This document shows positions 24,520 through 32,191 of a stretch of DNA of 60,360 bases, in pieces (positions within the stretch are counted from its first letter, which is position 1; every line of letters starts with the position of its first letter). The DNA is from a virus. The stretch covers positions 1-60,360 of IMG/VR virus record IMGVR_UViG_3300050821_009973. The stretch is one strand, 5' to 3'. The notes under the pieces are model-generated. The model was not told where the DNA came from, ran no database searches, and worked only from the letters and a program-made list of their open reading frames with translations. The translations under genes and the position numbers were made by a program.

Positions 24520-24659
24520 AGGTGTCCGAAATCTACGAACTGGCCCGGCAGATGGTGGCCAAGCTGCGCAACGGGTTTATGCGGGCCATCCATTACCTAA
24601 AATCGCTGAACTTTTCACCCGAGGTCGCCTGCTGGGTGCTGCGGGGACTGAAAAAGTAG
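24516..24659 (+). CDS. Small helical protein, 47 aa
   Basis: Overlaps the XRE gene by four bases; AACGGAGG precedes the ATG. Two amphipathic helices with basic residues (RQMVAKLRNGFMRAIHYLK). Unknown function. Confidence 0.6.
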   Translation: MKVSEIYELARQMVAKLRNGFMRAIHYLKSLNFSPEVACWVLRGLKK

Positions 24660-24725
24660 TGCTCTGACTGGCAGTGTCCGCCACCAGTCGAACCCATCCA
24701 ACCCGCGGACGAAGGGGCAAAGGCC

Positions 24726-25391
24726 ATGAGTCTGGAACTGAAAAAAGGCGACCACATCATCTTTGCGATCGACAAGTCCGGTTCAATGAACGAAACAGAC
24801 CCGAAGTGCAGCAATCTGCGCAAGTGGGTCTGGATGGAAGAAACCATGCTGTCGTACGTCAAGGTGGCCGAGACGTTCGATCCAACCGGAGTGTCGATTC
24901 ACTTCTTCGCCGACCATGTAGAGCCGTATACCAGCATCACGGATCCGGCCAAGGTCAAGCAGCTTTTCGAAGCACATTACCCGGGCGGCAACACCCATAC
25001 CGAGCGCGTCATTCAGTCAGCCTGGGACGAGCACGTACGGGTGGCCCGGCCCACGTACCTCATGGTATGGACCGATGGGGATGCCACCGACCGAGCGGGC
25101 CTGTTCGCGGTGATTGTCGCCATCACCAAGCAGATGAAGGATCCCGAGGAGTTCCGCATCGCCTTCCTGCCGATCGGCACACCAACGCTTGAGCTGGCCT
25201 CCTTCCTGGACGAGCTGGACGAGGGCATGGAAAAGCACGGCGCCCTGGAGGACATCGTGGCTGTCATTGACCCGGCTACGGTCGACTTTGAAACGGCAGT
25301 GGCCGAGGCCATCGGCAGCACCACTTCAGCGGCCGATGTGGCTGAAGGGCATGGGGCCGCGGGTAAAGTCACGCCGCATATGAACCCGTAA
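24726..25391 (+). CDS. Second VWA-domain protein, 221 aa
   Basis: The VWA domain fills the protein. The MIDAS is intact: D16xS18xS20 in FAIDKSGSM, Thr in GGNTHTERV, Asp in VWTDGDATD. Compared with the VWA at 18220 it lacks the Ser/Gly-rich tail and is diverged, so the two are probably separate acquisitions rather than a recent duplication. No ATPase partner is adjacent, although the DnaB-like helicase is two genes downstream. Confidence 0.87.
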   Translation: MSLELKKGDHIIFAIDKSGSMNETDPKCSNLRKWVWMEETMLSYVKVAETFDPTGVSIHFFADHVEPYTSITDPAKVKQLFEAHYPGGNTHTERVIQSAWDEHVRVARPTYLMVWTDGDATDRAGLFAVIVAITKQMKDPEEFRIAFLPIGTPTLELASFLDELDEGMEKHGALEDIVAVIDPATVDFETAVAEAIGSTTSAADVAEGHGAAGKVTPHMNP

Positions 25392-25402
25392 GGGAGATCC
25401 TG

Positions 25403-25543
25403 ATGGCAGCGCTCATGGAATTGATCTGTTCCCTAATATTCCTCATCCTGCTATTCCTGATCGCCGATGGCATGGGCGCTTTTGGAGGAAAGTGGCGCGC
25501 ACGCAACTTTTTGATGAACTGGTTCAATAGTACCGAGACTTGA
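25403..25543 (+). CDS. Tiny membrane protein, 46 aa
   Basis: AGGGAGATCCTG precedes the ATG at 25403. One transmembrane helix (LICSLIFLILLFLIADGM) with a basic C-terminal part. Unknown function. Confidence 0.6.
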   Translation: MAALMELICSLIFLILLFLIADGMGAFGGKWRARNFLMNWFNSTET

Positions 25544-25604
25544 GTACCTGTTTAGCGATACGCCCGCACAGGGTCAGAGTTCAAATAATTTTTCCTCTCA
25601 AAGG

Positions 25605-25647
25605 CCGGCGCCAGAGTTACGATTGTGACTGGCGCCGGTTTCATTTT
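25605..25647 (+). terminator. Strong 10-bp hairpin, terminator-like, at the helicase start
   Basis: CCGGCGCCAG (25605-25614) and CTGGCGCCGG (25629-25638) pair perfectly and are followed by TTTCATTTT. The 14-base loop contains the GTG that opens the helicase frame. It may terminate or attenuate transcription from the operon, or occlude that start. Confidence 0.65.
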
Positions 25648-26647
25648 CATCCTCCTAATCACTCAAGTAATTGAATTGACTAGCAGCGCGCGTCTGCGCG
25701 AGGTAGCCAATCAGGTTGCGGCGGAGCATCGCATCATTCGCGATGCGCGCAAGGTCGATGTGAACAAGTGGGGCGTGCCTGATGATGCCCATTTGTTACG
25801 CGCGCCGGCCGCCTTTCTCGATGATGTCCAAGCTCTGTTCGTCGATCACGGCTGCAAGGGTGATCTGATGCCCGCCACCAAGACGCGTGAACTGCTGCAG
25901 TTTCGCCCCGGGGAGGTCACCATCTGGGCCGGCTACAAGGAGTCCTACAAGTCGACCTTCTGCAATGAGCTGTTCACCTATTGGGCTGCCAGTGGCATCC
26001 AGGTGGCGATCTCCTCGCTGGAAATGCCGGCGGCCATGCTGCTGCAGACCACCATCAAGCAGGCCCTGGCCACGGATGAGCCCACCCCAGCTCAGATCGA
26101 GCGGGCCCTGGAGCGGTTATCCGAAACGATGACCATCTACGACGTGGTGGGGCGGCTGCCGTTGCGCCACATGCTGGCCGTGATGATGTACTGCGCCAAG
26201 GAATTGGAGTGTAAGCACTTCCTTCTGGACAATCTGTCGATCCTGCTGTCGATCGACAATGATCGGCAGGGTGAGCACCAGCAGTTCATTGCGGACACGC
26301 TGACGGTGGCCAAGAGCACGGGGATGCATGTGCACCTGGTGGCTCACCTGACCAAGCCGGAGGGGGGTGACGAGTCCAAATTTCCCAATGGGTATGCGAT
26401 CCGTGGCACTGGGACGGCGCCGGATTTGGTTCACAACATCCTGCTGATCTGGCGCAATAAGCCCAAGGAGAATAAGCTCGATGGCAACGGCCCGGTAGAC
26501 GAGGCGGTGCGGCGTCAGCCTGATCTACAGCTCCGGGTCGACAAACAGCGCTACTGGGACTATCGCGGCACCATGGGCTTCTGGATTAACCGGCGATGTC
26601 TACGATTCCAAGAGTTCGGCTTCACCGAGTGCGCGCCTTTCCTGTGA
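25625..26647 (+). CDS. DnaB/Twinkle-like RecA-fold helicase
   Basis: The body matches phage replicative helicase C-terminal domains in order: GEVTIWAGY, SSLEMP, FLLDNLSILL (Walker B region), HLVAHLTKP, then IRGTGTAPDLVHNILLIWRNK. The P-loop reads AGYKESYKST, so the usual last Gly of GxxxxGK[ST] is Tyr. The frame opens at GTG 25625 inside a hairpin and its first 17 residues are hydrophobic, so a later start (for example TTG 25676) is likely. It probably unwinds DNA at the fork with the initiator at 37258 and host polymerase. Confidence 0.78.
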   Translation: MTGAGFIFILLITQVIELTSSARLREVANQVAAEHRIIRDARKVDVNKWGVPDDAHLLRAPAAFLDDVQALFVDHGCKGDLMPATKTRELLQFRPGEVTIWAGYKESYKSTFCNELFTYWAASGIQVAISSLEMPAAMLLQTTIKQALATDEPTPAQIERALERLSETMTIYDVVGRLPLRHMLAVMMYCAKELECKHFLLDNLSILLSIDNDRQGEHQQFIADTLTVAKSTGMHVHLVAHLTKPEGGDESKFPNGYAIRGTGTAPDLVHNILLIWRNKPKENKLDGNGPVDEAVRRQPDLQLRVDKQRYWDYRGTMGFWINRRCLRFQEFGFTECAPFL

Positions 26648-26658
26648 GCCTGGAGGCG

Positions 26659-26952
26659 CTACGGGTCAGTAAACTCCAGGGCACGTCGTATCCCCAGGGA
26701 ATGGTTGCCGTTTCCCATACGACTGGCGCGGGCCCAAGTTATATCATTGAGGAACACAGTGCGCTTGCGGCCATCGACGGGGTCAGCGGGACGGCCACGT
26801 GGGCGAAACTTCCCCTTGCCGGCCGTCCCGATCTTCTTCCAGTACAGGCCGGCGTCACGGCGAGCCCGGATGGTGCCGTCCTTGCCGATCCGGTAGTTGC
26901 CGACTCCGTACTCAGCCCGAAGCTGGCGCCGTAGGTCGTTTAGGGCTGTCAT
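26659..26952 (-). CDS. Hypothetical basic protein, 97 aa
   Basis: Highly basic throughout (LRRQLRAEYGVGNYRIGKDG, then RARR and RPRGRP), which suits nucleic-acid binding; the NYRIGKDGTIRAR stretch resembles small DNA-binding beta domains. It is the last gene of the long leftward accessory block and ends 12 bases from the convergent helicase. Confidence 0.65.
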   Translation of the reverse strand: MTALNDLRRQLRAEYGVGNYRIGKDGTIRARRDAGLYWKKIGTAGKGKFRPRGRPADPVDGRKRTVFLNDITWARASRMGNGNHSLGIRRALEFTDP

Positions 26953-26959
26953 GGCCCCA

Positions 26960-27118
26960 TCACCACCACCGGGTTCCGACCCACGTCCACGTCGAAGGGT
27001 TCTCTCGTTGCCGCTTACGGCGTTGAATGTCGCGCACTTCGAGCAACAGCAGGACCACCAGAATCAATATGAGTGATACCAGCACTGCGATGCCGCCTCG
27101 ATCCCAATCGATACCCAT
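26960..27118 (-). CDS. Small single-TM protein, 52 aa
   Basis: GGAGGT precedes the ATG at 27118. A long hydrophobic helix (IAVLVSLILILVVLLLLEV) is followed by an Arg-rich cytosolic-type tail ending in Trp residues. Seven bases separate it from the next gene. Unknown function. Confidence 0.68.
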   Translation of the reverse strand: MGIDWDRGGIAVLVSLILILVVLLLLEVRDIQRRKRQRENPSTWTWVGTRWW

Positions 27119-27140
27119 CAGAACCTCCCTTGATTGAGAC

Positions 27141-27165
27141 GGCCCCCGCAGGGGCCTTTCTGTTT
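27141..27165 (+). terminator. Intrinsic terminator facing right
   Basis: GGCCCC-CGCA-GGGGCC is followed by TTTCTGTTT on the plus strand, in a spot where plus-strand transcription from the helicase operon would otherwise run into minus-strand genes. Confidence 0.7.
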
Positions 27166-27550
27166 ACAGAGTCCGCTCGGCCCAGCTAGCAATTTCGAGG
27201 AAAGACATGCCGCTGTCATTCATCCTAATGGCGGTATTGGTATAGTCCTTCCCGATCAATTGGACTGCAGATGCCATGTTGGCCACTATGTGCTGCAACA
27301 GTCCGATCGCACAGAAGGTCCGTGGTCCCATCCTGAGCGCTCCACGGCATTGTTCGTACCCGCCGAAGCGCAGAGCTTCAATCCACGCTCGTTTCAGAAT
27401 CGGGTCCATTTTTATAATGGCCGGCTCTTGAGCTGGGATTCCTGGAGCCGTTATGGTGACAGGGACTGCTACCCAGAAAGCCTGCGTTGTTGCAGGAGGG
27501 GCGGGCGGCATCAGGACCTTGAATAGGTCAGGTTCAAACATCATTGCCAT
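27164..27550 (-). CDS. Phage protein of the LRxGxYxQxxGALR type, 128 aa
   Basis: Residues about 53-128 (WIEALRFGGYEQCRGALRMG, then FCAIGLL, then MNDSGMSFLEIA) follow a pattern seen in many uncharacterised phage proteins, where the second block usually reads FCCLGVLC. The N-terminal 45 residues are Pro/Ala-rich. ATG 27550 is chosen because GGAGGAAATC precedes it. Function unknown. Confidence 0.75.
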   Translation of the reverse strand: MAMMFEPDLFKVLMPPAPPATTQAFWVAVPVTITAPGIPAQEPAIIKMDPILKRAWIEALRFGGYEQCRGALRMGPRTFCAIGLLQHIVANMASAVQLIGKDYTNTAIRMNDSGMSFLEIASWAERTL

Positions 27551-27618
27551 GATTTCCTCCGGTATCGGGCATGGTGCCCGCACAGGACCCCGGTGGCTGC
27601 CAGGGGCCTGCACTGGTA

Positions 27619-27879
27619 TCAGTCCAGGTGGGGAGGGTCGCCCACAATCTCGGCTCGACCTTTGCCTTCCTTGGGTTTGAATGGCACCCGAGGGTTAAGG
27701 TGCTCATTCAGACCATCGACAGCCTCCTTGCGGGTCTTGAATCCCACGGACTCGGCCGAAAAATGCCAGCCAGTGCTATTGCGCCAGACCCAGCCGATGA
27801 CCTCCTCCCCATCCAGAACCTGATACTCGACCCGACCGGCGTCGTCGTGCATCGTCTTGACTTTGAAGCTTGGTGGCAT
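27619..27879 (-). CDS. Hypothetical protein, 86 aa
   Basis: Beta-rich first half (VEYQVLDGEEVIGWVWRNS) with a pattern like small WGR/KTG-type folds, then a helix with KTRKEAVDGLNEHL. Resembles short phage proteins that carry one alpha-beta sandwich. Unknown. Confidence 0.65.
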   Translation of the reverse strand: MPPSFKVKTMHDDAGRVEYQVLDGEEVIGWVWRNSTGWHFSAESVGFKTRKEAVDGLNEHLNPRVPFKPKEGKGRAEIVGDPPHLD

Positions 27880-27882
27880 AAC

Positions 27883-29169
27883 TTACCCTTTCAATTTTGA
27901 TCCCGTTGGATGGGAGGGATCTGACCCGTGCTCGGAGCGTTCTCTTATCATGCGAGCAGCTTGGCGAAGCCTGCTTCCAGGCCCGCTGATGAGCCCGGCC
28001 CCTTGTTCTCTCATTTCGGCTATCTTGTCGCAGATCAGGGCCGATTGCTCAATGGCCTCCCTCACCAACCTGTTAACCCCTTCGTGCTGCACCTTCAAAC
28101 GATCTACCAAGCGCACCGCTCTATGTGGTGCATCACCTCCGGCCCTTTCCCACTCGTCCATGTAGAGGCAAGCTAACTTGTGCTGTTCCTCGAACGTACT
28201 CAGCCGGTCTAACAGCCGCTCGTGGATCTCGCGGGGGATGGCGTCGGCATACTTTGTGACCTCGAAGTCCATTTCGGTTTCGCAAGACGGGCAGCGAAAG
28301 TGGATGTCCTGCGGTAGATCGATCTTGCCGGCTGGCGGTTGAGGGGCGGCAGATTCATGTGGTTCGCAGCCCAAATGATAGGTTTTTCCACCAGCCCAAA
28401 TGAACGTCTGCGCGTAGTGAAACTGTGCTGCCCCTACGCATCCGGTCTTGGTAAATGTCTCGCACGGTTTTCCACACGTTGGGCAGATGGGCCACTCTAA
28501 AGCTGAGGCCACCGGCTTCTCCTCCTTGATCTGTGCCAGCGCGCGCTCGGCTTCCAGTGCGCGATCTTTCCATAGCACTGGCTTGTCGTTGGGCGCTTCG
28601 CGATGAGATTCGGCCAAATGATGCCAGTGCTCTATCTCCGCCTCGGCTGCTTCGATGCGTTCCAAGGCGTCAGCAAGTTCCTCACCCGCGCTAGACATAC
28701 GCGTGCGTAGCCGCTCAACCTCGCGTCCGGCTGCTTCGGCGCGCTCTTGTGCAATTTGCAACGAATGTTCGAACGCTTTCCAAGCTTCAGGCTCGATGTG
28801 CGTGCGCTCTAGATAATCGATACGGGCTTCGTTCTCTGCGATCAGCGCGCCGGGAGGGGCGAGGTAGAGCTTAGTTCCGACAGGAAGCGAATAGCGCGGT
28901 ATATAAGGCGCCCCCTCTCCCGGTAGGACTTGGGTCACTGGCTCCGGCTGCTGCGCGATCAGCGCGGCGGCGGAGGGAGAGGCGAGACAAAATCTCTCTG
29001 TTCCACCGCAAGCGAATGCTGCGCCATCGTCGTGTTCTACTACCGGCTCCGGCTGCTGCGCGAGGGCGACATTAACCTTCTGTATCCACAAGCCCCATAG
29101 ATGCCCGTAAGTCCGACCTTTGAGAATGTCGAGCGCCTCCCGCAGCAGTTCGCGCAATGGGTCAGTCAT
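27883..29169 (-). CDS. Long coiled-coil and zinc-ribbon accessory protein, 428 aa
   Basis: Mosaic composition: an N-terminal helix (LRELLREALDILKG), repeated AQQPEPV boxes near residues 37 and 73, a coiled coil at about 120-210, and cysteine pairs (CPTCGKPC near 228, CPSCETEMDF near 295) typical of zinc ribbons. A second helical region (320-400) follows. The box repeats and YLAPPGALIAENEARI-like segment are typical of mosaic phage accessory proteins of unknown role. Confidence 0.7.
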   Translation of the reverse strand: MTDPLRELLREALDILKGRTYGHLWGLWIQKVNVALAQQPEPVVEHDDGAAFACGGTERFCLASPSAAALIAQQPEPVTQVLPGEGAPYIPRYSLPVGTKLYLAPPGALIAENEARIDYLERTHIEPEAWKAFEHSLQIAQERAEAAGREVERLRTRMSSAGEELADALERIEAAEAEIEHWHHLAESHREAPNDKPVLWKDRALEAERALAQIKEEKPVASALEWPICPTCGKPCETFTKTGCVGAAQFHYAQTFIWAGGKTYHLGCEPHESAAPQPPAGKIDLPQDIHFRCPSCETEMDFEVTKYADAIPREIHERLLDRLSTFEEQHKLACLYMDEWERAGGDAPHRAVRLVDRLKVQHEGVNRLVREAIEQSALICDKIAEMREQGAGLISGPGSRLRQAARMIRERSEHGSDPSHPTGSKLKG

Positions 29170-29254
29170 GACTCAATCCCTCCACCTGTGCTTTATCGAT
29201 ACGATCAAAAAAGGCCAGGATCAGGCGCCACGATCGTTTCAGGTAGGCTTTCAT
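29162..29254 (-). CDS. Micro-ORF, 30 aa
   Basis: AAGGAGA precedes the ATG at 29254; its start overlaps the upstream stop and its stop overlaps the next start (ATGACTGA). The peptide is basic then hydrophobic (YLKRSWRLILAFF). The tight coupling argues for translation. Unknown. Confidence 0.5.
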   Translation of the reverse strand: MKAYLKRSWRLILAFFDRIDKAQVEGLSHD

Positions 29255-29472
29255 GGCTTCTCCTTCCATTGGTCAAAGGTGCCATCCCCATCGGCTACCT
29301 CAATGGCGGTGCCAACGGGGGCAGTCAGGAACATGCTGATACGTTTGTCGCCCTTGGAGACTCCGACCCAAATGGAGTTTTTGTCCATCCGCTCAATGTG
29401 CACATCGCACCCAGAGACGACCAGCTCATCCAGGCCCCATTCATCGGTCTCAAGGCGGTCTTCTCCCACCAT
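29251..29472 (-). CDS. Hypothetical acidic protein, 73 aa
   Basis: Mostly beta-strand pattern (LVVSGCDVHIERMDKNSIWV), acidic, no recognised family. Its stop overlaps the micro-ORF start and its start is three bases from the gene at 29476. Confidence 0.62.
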   Translation of the reverse strand: MVGEDRLETDEWGLDELVVSGCDVHIERMDKNSIWVGVSKGDKRISMFLTAPVGTAIEVADGDGTFDQWKEKP

Positions 29473-29475
29473 AAC

Positions 29476-30096
29476 TCAGCCCTCCAGTAGATCCATGAAC
29501 TCCCCGCCTGGCGACCCCATCTGCACCAGGATCTTGGCCACCGCATTGGCAAGGGCGATGATTTCCTTGCGATTGGCATAGTTAAAGATCACCATGAAAG
29601 CATCGAGGAGGTCGCCGGCAAACTCAGCAGGAGTCTCGTCGTCGCCCACCTCCTGCAATTTGCGTTCAAAAGCTACCAGGTACTCCGCCCGATCCTTGTG
29701 CTTACCGATAAACTTTCGCGCCGCCGGTACCAGCCGCTTGAGGAACTTGAGGTCGCTCAGGGTATTGGAGCCAAGCTGCGCAATGGCAATCCGACGTAGC
29801 CCCTCGGCCCTGGCCTGGGCATCGTTCTCATTACCATACTCATCATGGGTTTCCCAGGCATCGTGATCGTTCAGGGCAATTTTCAGGTACCGCACTGACT
29901 CCGCAACACAGGGGGGATCATCCGAGTGCGGCAGGCCCATCGCATAGCACACCGCGGCTTCTATGCACATATAGCCGGGTCTTTCTTCTCCCATCCCACG
30001 ACTGAGCCCCGCATCGACCACCTTGAGCACACGCGCCGCTAGGCTGCGATTGACGGTCAGGTGCTTCCTTGTCGGTTTCTTCACTTCCTTTGCCAT
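29476..30096 (-). CDS. Hypothetical helical protein, 206 aa
   Basis: ATG 30096 is chosen because CCGGAGA stands seven bases upstream; the longer form from 30117 ignores that site. The block MCIEAAVCYAMGLPHSDDPP near residue 45 looks like a conserved phage pattern, and the C-terminal half is a helical bundle. A leader hairpin with loop AUGGC precedes it. Function unknown. Confidence 0.68.
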   Translation of the reverse strand: MAKEVKKPTRKHLTVNRSLAARVLKVVDAGLSRGMGEERPGYMCIEAAVCYAMGLPHSDDPPCVAESVRYLKIALNDHDAWETHDEYGNENDAQARAEGLRRIAIAQLGSNTLSDLKFLKRLVPAARKFIGKHKDRAEYLVAFERKLQEVGDDETPAEFAGDLLDAFMVIFNYANRKEIIALANAVAKILVQMGSPGGEFMDLLEG

Positions 30097-30113
30097 TTCC
30101 ATTCTCCGGTTGT

Positions 30114-30132
30114 GCACACCGCCATGGTGCGC
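30114..30132 (-). promoter_or_regulatory. Leader hairpin 1 of 4, loop AUGGC
   Basis: On the minus strand GCGCACC-ATGGC-GGTGTGC forms a 7-bp stem (one G-U) and is followed by ACAACCGGAGA and the gene at 30096. A GC-rich upstream stem-loop (30135-30172) separates it from the previous gene. See the three related elements. Confidence 0.55.
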
Positions 30133-30181
30133 GGGGTTGCCCCCTCATATGGACAGGGGCAAACCCTCGCTCAGTGGCTGA

Positions 30182-30643
30182 TTAGGCCGCTTCGTTCATC
30201 TGCGACAGAAGCGCCGCCAGAGGATCGCCGTCGGTGCTGTCATCGCGCTCGGCATCGATAACCTGCCGCAGGGAAACCAACTGCTTCGGAGTCACGATCA
30301 GGTGATCCACGAACTGGATGCCAGCGGCGTCCAGTCCATCGCTCACTTGTTGCGTGAATTCCCGATAGTCCGAGCCTTCGTCCAGATCCAGCCGGTTGGT
30401 CGGATCGTTGTGCACTAAGAACGCCCGGACGGCTGCGACCTTCTTGCCGGCATCGACCATCAATTGCACCGTGCTGTCGATGTCCCCTTCGGGCGGCGGC
30501 AGAAGGGTCGTCCCGATCACATGGGCATCCCCATCCGTCCAGATCGCGGTCATCGTCTCCGCGGCTCCCCGAAAGATCCTGGCATACGCCAGAGCATGCT
30601 TCGGGCTGTCGAGCACCGCTACATTTCTCATTGCTGCTGTCAT
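30182..30643 (-). CDS. RadC/JAB-like protein with degenerate metal site, 153 aa
   Basis: The fold order of RadC is visible: SPKHALAYARIFRG, a strand region, AVRAFLVHNDPTN at the position of the HNHPSG motif, an Asp-rich loop, then DAAGIQFVDHLIVTP and a final LVSLRQ. The second His of HxH is replaced by Asp (HND), so zinc-dependent activity may be lost or altered. It lies directly upstream, in operon order, of the 30096 gene and beside two other RadC-like genes. Confidence 0.65.
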   Translation of the reverse strand: MTAAMRNVAVLDSPKHALAYARIFRGAAETMTAIWTDGDAHVIGTTLLPPPEGDIDSTVQLMVDAGKKVAAVRAFLVHNDPTNRLDLDEGSDYREFTQQVSDGLDAAGIQFVDHLIVTPKQLVSLRQVIDAERDDSTDGDPLAALLSQMNEAA

Positions 30644-30665
30644 TTTTTAGTTCCCTTTACGGTTA

Positions 30666-30689
30666 CCGTGCATCGCCATTGACGCACGG
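30666..30689 (-). promoter_or_regulatory. Leader hairpin 2 of 4, loop AAUGGC
   Basis: Minus-strand CCGTGCGTC-AATGGC-GATGCACGG forms nine pairs. It is followed by TAACCGTAAAGGGA and the RadC-like gene at 30643, and preceded by a second GC-rich stem-loop (30690-30715). Confidence 0.58.
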
Positions 30690-30722
30690 GGTAGCCGGCT
30701 GGACCCGGCTAACCCTCGCGCC

Positions 30723-30833
30723 CTACTCGGTCCGAACTGCCTCATCGGGATCGGGCTCATCCAGCATCGGAGGAGCCCCATCGTCGTCGAAGCGTTCGTT
30801 CTCGATAATCAACTGCCGGTCTTGCTCATCCAT
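30723..30833 (-). CDS. Small acidic protein, 36 aa
   Basis: ATG 30833 follows TTGGAGATTTGG. Very acidic (ENERFDDDGAPPMLDEPDPD), disordered-looking; could be a DNA mimic or partner-binding peptide, but that is a guess. Confidence 0.55.
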   Translation of the reverse strand: MDEQDRQLIIENERFDDDGAPPMLDEPDPDEAVRTE

Positions 30834-30854
30834 TCCAAATCTCCAACGGTTGCC

Positions 30855-30874
30855 GCGTACCGCCATTGGTGCGC
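30855..30874 (-). promoter_or_regulatory. Leader hairpin 3 of 4, loop AAUGGC
   Basis: Minus-strand GCGCACC-AATGGC-GGTACGC pairs at six of seven positions, followed by GGCAACCGTTGGAG and the gene at 30833. Upstream AGCTGTCGG and CCGACAGCT (about 30888-30940) form a wider stem. Confidence 0.55.
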
Positions 30875-30952
30875 GTGATAGCTGTCGGTTGCTGAGCCCA
30901 TGTTGCAACGACCGGATGGGTCCAGGCGACTACCCGACAGCTAAAGCTCGCA

Positions 30953-31726
30953 TCAATTCATCTGACTGGGATCGACCTTGCCGTCCTTGTCTTTGGGTAG
31001 ATCCTTGGCCAGATCGCGTTTCTCAATGATCTGCCGAGCCTCCTTCACCTTTTCAATCACCGCCTTGGCAATGGCCAGATCCTCGTCGTCCAGATTGGTT
31101 GGCAGGTTCTCGCCCATCTTCACCAGGCGGCCCAGCAATATCCCAGTGAGCGCCAGCACAATGTGCGGCGGCATGACCCCCACCACCTTGGTAATGCTGT
31201 CCTCGTCCTCGATGGTGTGAACGTCACCGGCTGACTCCATGGCCTCTTTACTCCCGGCCTGCTTCTCTTTCTTGAGATAGTCGCCCATTGAGGCTGCCTT
31301 GGCGCCCTTGACGATGATGTGATCCAGCACCTTCACATCGATGTACCGCAGCGCGTTGCTCATGGTCTTGGTCATCACCAGGTCTTCCTCCGAAGGCTTT
31401 GGCGGCCACGCCTCATCGCTGCCAGGGTGGTTGTGGCACAGCACCACGCCCCACGCATTGGCTGCAATGGCCTCGCGCATGACCTCGCGCGGGAACACGG
31501 CCGTGGTTTCCAGCGTACCCCGGAACATTTCCTTGGTCGAAATCAAGCGGTGATCGCTGTCCAGGAACAGGCACGACATCTGCTCATAGGGCAGCTCCCC
31601 GTACTTGAGCGTGCAATACTGCATCGCGTCCGCCTTGTTCTCCAGCAACGGACCGTCCTTCTTCAGCCGGGCCTCCAGAATGCCCACTGCACTGGCGATC
31701 ACGGCATCGCCTTCCCTTGCGGTCAT
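30953..31726 (-). CDS. RadC-family JAMM-domain protein with C-terminal extension, 257 aa
   Basis: Residues about 1-150 match the RadC JAB/MPN domain: LFLDSDHRLI, EMFRGTLETTAVFPREVMRE, then VVLCHNHPG, ending DHIIVKGAKA. The HxH is intact but the loop to SxxD is longer than usual (11 instead of 7 residues). The last 110 aa are helical and charged and not part of RadC. The N-terminal HhH domain of chromosomal RadC is absent. The start at ATG 31726 is set by GAAAGGG. Cellular function of RadC proteins remains unclear; on plasmids and phages they cluster with anti-restriction genes. Confidence 0.85.
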   Translation of the reverse strand: MTAREGDAVIASAVGILEARLKKDGPLLENKADAMQYCTLKYGELPYEQMSCLFLDSDHRLISTKEMFRGTLETTAVFPREVMREAIAANAWGVVLCHNHPGSDEAWPPKPSEEDLVMTKTMSNALRYIDVKVLDHIIVKGAKAASMGDYLKKEKQAGSKEAMESAGDVHTIEDEDSITKVVGVMPPHIVLALTGILLGRLVKMGENLPTNLDDEDLAIAKAVIEKVKEARQIIEKRDLAKDLPKDKDGKVDPSQMN

Positions 31727-31750
31727 AATCAAGCCCTTTCTCGGTTGTCG

Positions 31751-31767
31751 AATGCCGCCATGGCACC
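31751..31767 (-). promoter_or_regulatory. Leader hairpin 4 of 4, loop AUGGC
   Basis: Minus-strand GGTGCC-ATGGC-GGCATT forms four Watson-Crick and two G-U pairs, followed by CGACAACCGAGAAAGGG and the RadC gene at 31726. GGATGGG and CCCATCC (31771-31789) form the upstream stem-loop. Confidence 0.5.
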
Positions 31768-31912
31768 CGCGGATGGGGCTGTCCCATCCGTGGGGGTCAT
31801 TAATACCAAGTAATCGCACAACTTCGGTGGAACAGTGTCCACTGGATGAAAGTCCTGCGCCACTGAAAGCGAAACGCGCGAATATCCCGGTAGTTGGTGC
31901 AATGCCAATTCA

Positions 31913-32188
31913 TCACCTCACCCTCCAGATCCTGAAACCACCCTCAAGCTTGCGAATCGTAAAGGTTCGCCCCTCTCCGCCCTCCTGCCCGTGTGTCCGG
32001 TAGTAAGATTGAACGATCCCGGTTGCCTGGTTGTAGGTGGCCCCCTCCATAAAAAAGCTCTCGCCTACTTCCAGTTGGGCGAGCGGGTACTTTGTGGTCC
32101 TAACCCTCATCCTCCTTCTTGGAAGCGGAATTGCCTTATCAATCTTGACCAGAACACTCTCCTCTGGTGGATCAATGCGTCGTCTCAT
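31913..32188 (-). CDS. Hypothetical protein, 91 aa
   Basis: Basic N-terminus, then KYPLAQLEVGESFFMEGATY, a pattern frequent in short phage proteins that have a beta fold (often written YPF..M.VGDSF), and a C-terminal strand region with RTFTIRKLEGG. The 112 bases downstream contain no gene. Function unknown. Confidence 0.72.
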   Translation of the reverse strand: MRRRIDPPEESVLVKIDKAIPLPRRRMRVRTTKYPLAQLEVGESFFMEGATYNQATGIVQSYYRTHGQEGGEGRTFTIRKLEGGFRIWRVR

Positions 32189-32191
32189 GGC

